A stretch of 64,000 bases of DNA from Leptospira inadai serovar Lyme str. 10 (GTDB lineage Bacteria > Spirochaetota > Leptospiria > Leptospirales > Leptospiraceae), in NCBI RefSeq assembly GCF_000243675.2, contig NZ_AHMM02000025.1, positions 744,001 to 808,000 of the forward strand, given 5' to 3'. Below are positions 63,228 through 64,000 of the stretch, one piece after another; within the stretch, counting starts at the first letter, position 1, and the number at the start of each line of letters is the position of its first letter. The notes under the pieces are model-generated. The model had not been told where the DNA came from. It worked only from the letters and a program-made list of their open reading frames with translations, and did no database searches. A program made the translations under genes and the position numbers.

Positions 63228-64000
63228 ATGATCCGCACTGTTTATAGAGTCGATACGAAAGGATCTTTGGATCATTTGGAAAGACGGGAGGAAGAACTTT
63301 CCGACCCGGGAGAAAGCGAAGTCACTGTGGAAGTTCATGCCATAGGTTTGAACTTTGCGGATATTTTTGCCATCCAAGGACTTTACAGCGCCGCTCCGAA
63401 AGGTTCGTTTATTCCCGGCTTGGAATATTCAGGAAAGGTGATAGCTGTCGGCAAGAAAGTAAAATTATTCCGAAAAAACGACAAAGTCATGGGAGTTTCC
63501 CGCTTCGGCGCGTATGCCGACCATCTAAATATAGATGAAAGATACATTTATAAACTCCCGCCGCGTTGGTCTTATGAACAGGGGGCCGGTTTTTTAGTTC
63601 AAGCTTTAACGGCATACTATGCTCTTCTTCCTTTAGGAAATCTTCATAAAGGTCAGACGGTCTTGATCCATAGCGCTGCCGGAGGTGTAGGAATTTATGC
63701 GAACAGAATTGCTAAAAAATTCGGAGCCTGGACCGTGGGGACGGTAGGCAATTCCTCGAAGATTTCGCTTTTAGAAAAGGAAAGATATGATTCCTGGATT
63801 ATTCGCTCGTCTAGTTTCCCTCAGGAGCTAAAAACCGCTTTAGGCGGACGGGAATTGAATTTAGTTTTGGAGTGTATCGGCGGAAGAATCTTTCAGGATA
63901 GCTATCAGGCATTGGCGCCTATGGGACGAATGATCGTTTACGGCTCGGCGTCCTTCATGAGCCAAGGAGATCGAGTCAATTGGCTCTCTCTTGCCTGGAA
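63228..64000 (+). CDS. Zinc-type quinone oxidoreductase/MDR protein, truncated by the window
   Basis: The ATG at 63228 opens a frame that runs to the window edge (257 codons). Its pattern is that of medium-chain reductases of the NADPH:quinone oxidoreductase (QOR) branch: [27 protein letters not shown] and the coenzyme-binding [20 protein letters not shown]. The catalytic zinc cysteines are not seen. About 65-75 C-terminal residues should lie beyond the edge. Confidence 0.88.
   Translation, partial: MIRTVYRVDTKGSLDHLERREEELSDPGESEVTVEVHAIGLNFADIFAIQGLYSAAPKGSFIPGLEYSGKVIAVGKKVKLFRKNDKVMGVSRFGAYADHLNIDERYIYKLPPRWSYEQGAGFLVQALTAYYALLPLGNLHKGQTVLIHSAAGGVGIYANRIAKKFGAWTVGTVGNSSKISLLEKERYDSWIIRSSSFPQELKTALGGRELNLVLECIGGRIFQDSYQALAPMGRMIVYGSASFMSQGDRVNWLSLAW

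Overview
The window looks like a chromosomal segment of a Leptospira species (spirochaete). The evidence is a lone 5S rRNA gene with no 16S or 23S beside it (Leptospira rRNA genes are known to be dispersed), a secreted protein resembling the Leptospira flagellar coiling proteins, many lipoproteins and ankyrin proteins, and a mid-range base composition that by eye is richer in G+C than the pathogenic species. Species-level placement is inference; no database search was possible.

Layout. Positions 1-6.7 kb hold the 3' end of an unknown gene, an ankyrin protein, an AEC-family transporter, a secreted M23 peptidase, tRNA-Thr(CGT), a DUF2889 protein, an SDR oxidoreductase and a secreted SUMF1-fold protein. 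A large hybrid histidine kinase (6.8-9.4 kb) diverges from queE, which overlaps a SNF2/RapA-type helicase. pheT, a gamma-carbonic anhydrase and a double-domain hemerythrin follow (13.2-17.5 kb); an FNR-like palindrome lies upstream of the hemerythrin gene. From 17.5 to 28 kb come small lipoproteins, two DUF3052-type paralogues, a GGGLYTGP octapeptide-repeat protein, a cytochrome oxidase subunit IV with an N-terminal extension, a possible flagellar sheath protein, an ankyrin lipoprotein, an MFS transporter, a Bfd-like ferredoxin, a RibD-like reductase, a GT51 transglycosylase and a cytochrome c lipoprotein.

Positions 28-31.3 kb form a mobile-element graveyard next to the 5S gene: a Phd/PIN toxin-antitoxin pair, IS5-like and IS3-like transposase remnants, and three copies of a MITE-like repeat that recurs at 57.4-57.7 and 60.6 kb. 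A Lys-rich secreted protein and the glycine cleavage operon gcvT-gcvH-gcvP (leftward) follow to 36.3 kb.

Positions 37-48.1 kb are the most striking part. They hold a compact, co-directional contractile-tail gene set: neck/terminator-like protein, sheath, tube, two overlapping chaperone ORFs, tape measure, Dit-like protein, plug, hub, Gp138 spike, gp25, gpJ and gpI, and two paralogous collar-domain fibres. No capsid, terminase, portal, integrase or replication gene is visible, so this is either a tailocin-like particle locus or a tail-only prophage remnant. The fibre region is broken up: a transposase tail follows fibre 2, then a methyltransferase pseudogene carrying a 10-bp tandem duplication and an intact methyltransferase, and then the orphan 3' end of a third fibre gene at 50.5 kb. 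Two large membrane proteins of GT-C/YfhO type follow in an A/T-rich stretch.

The remainder (55-64 kb) holds a neutral-ceramidase-family lipoprotein, a GlcG/HbpS-like secreted protein, a TetR regulator divergent from an old-yellow-enzyme gene with two TACC-N4-GGTA operator-like sites between them, an RlmL-like RNA methyltransferase, a secreted dienelactone-hydrolase-family protein and a truncated quinone-oxidoreductase-like gene at the right edge.
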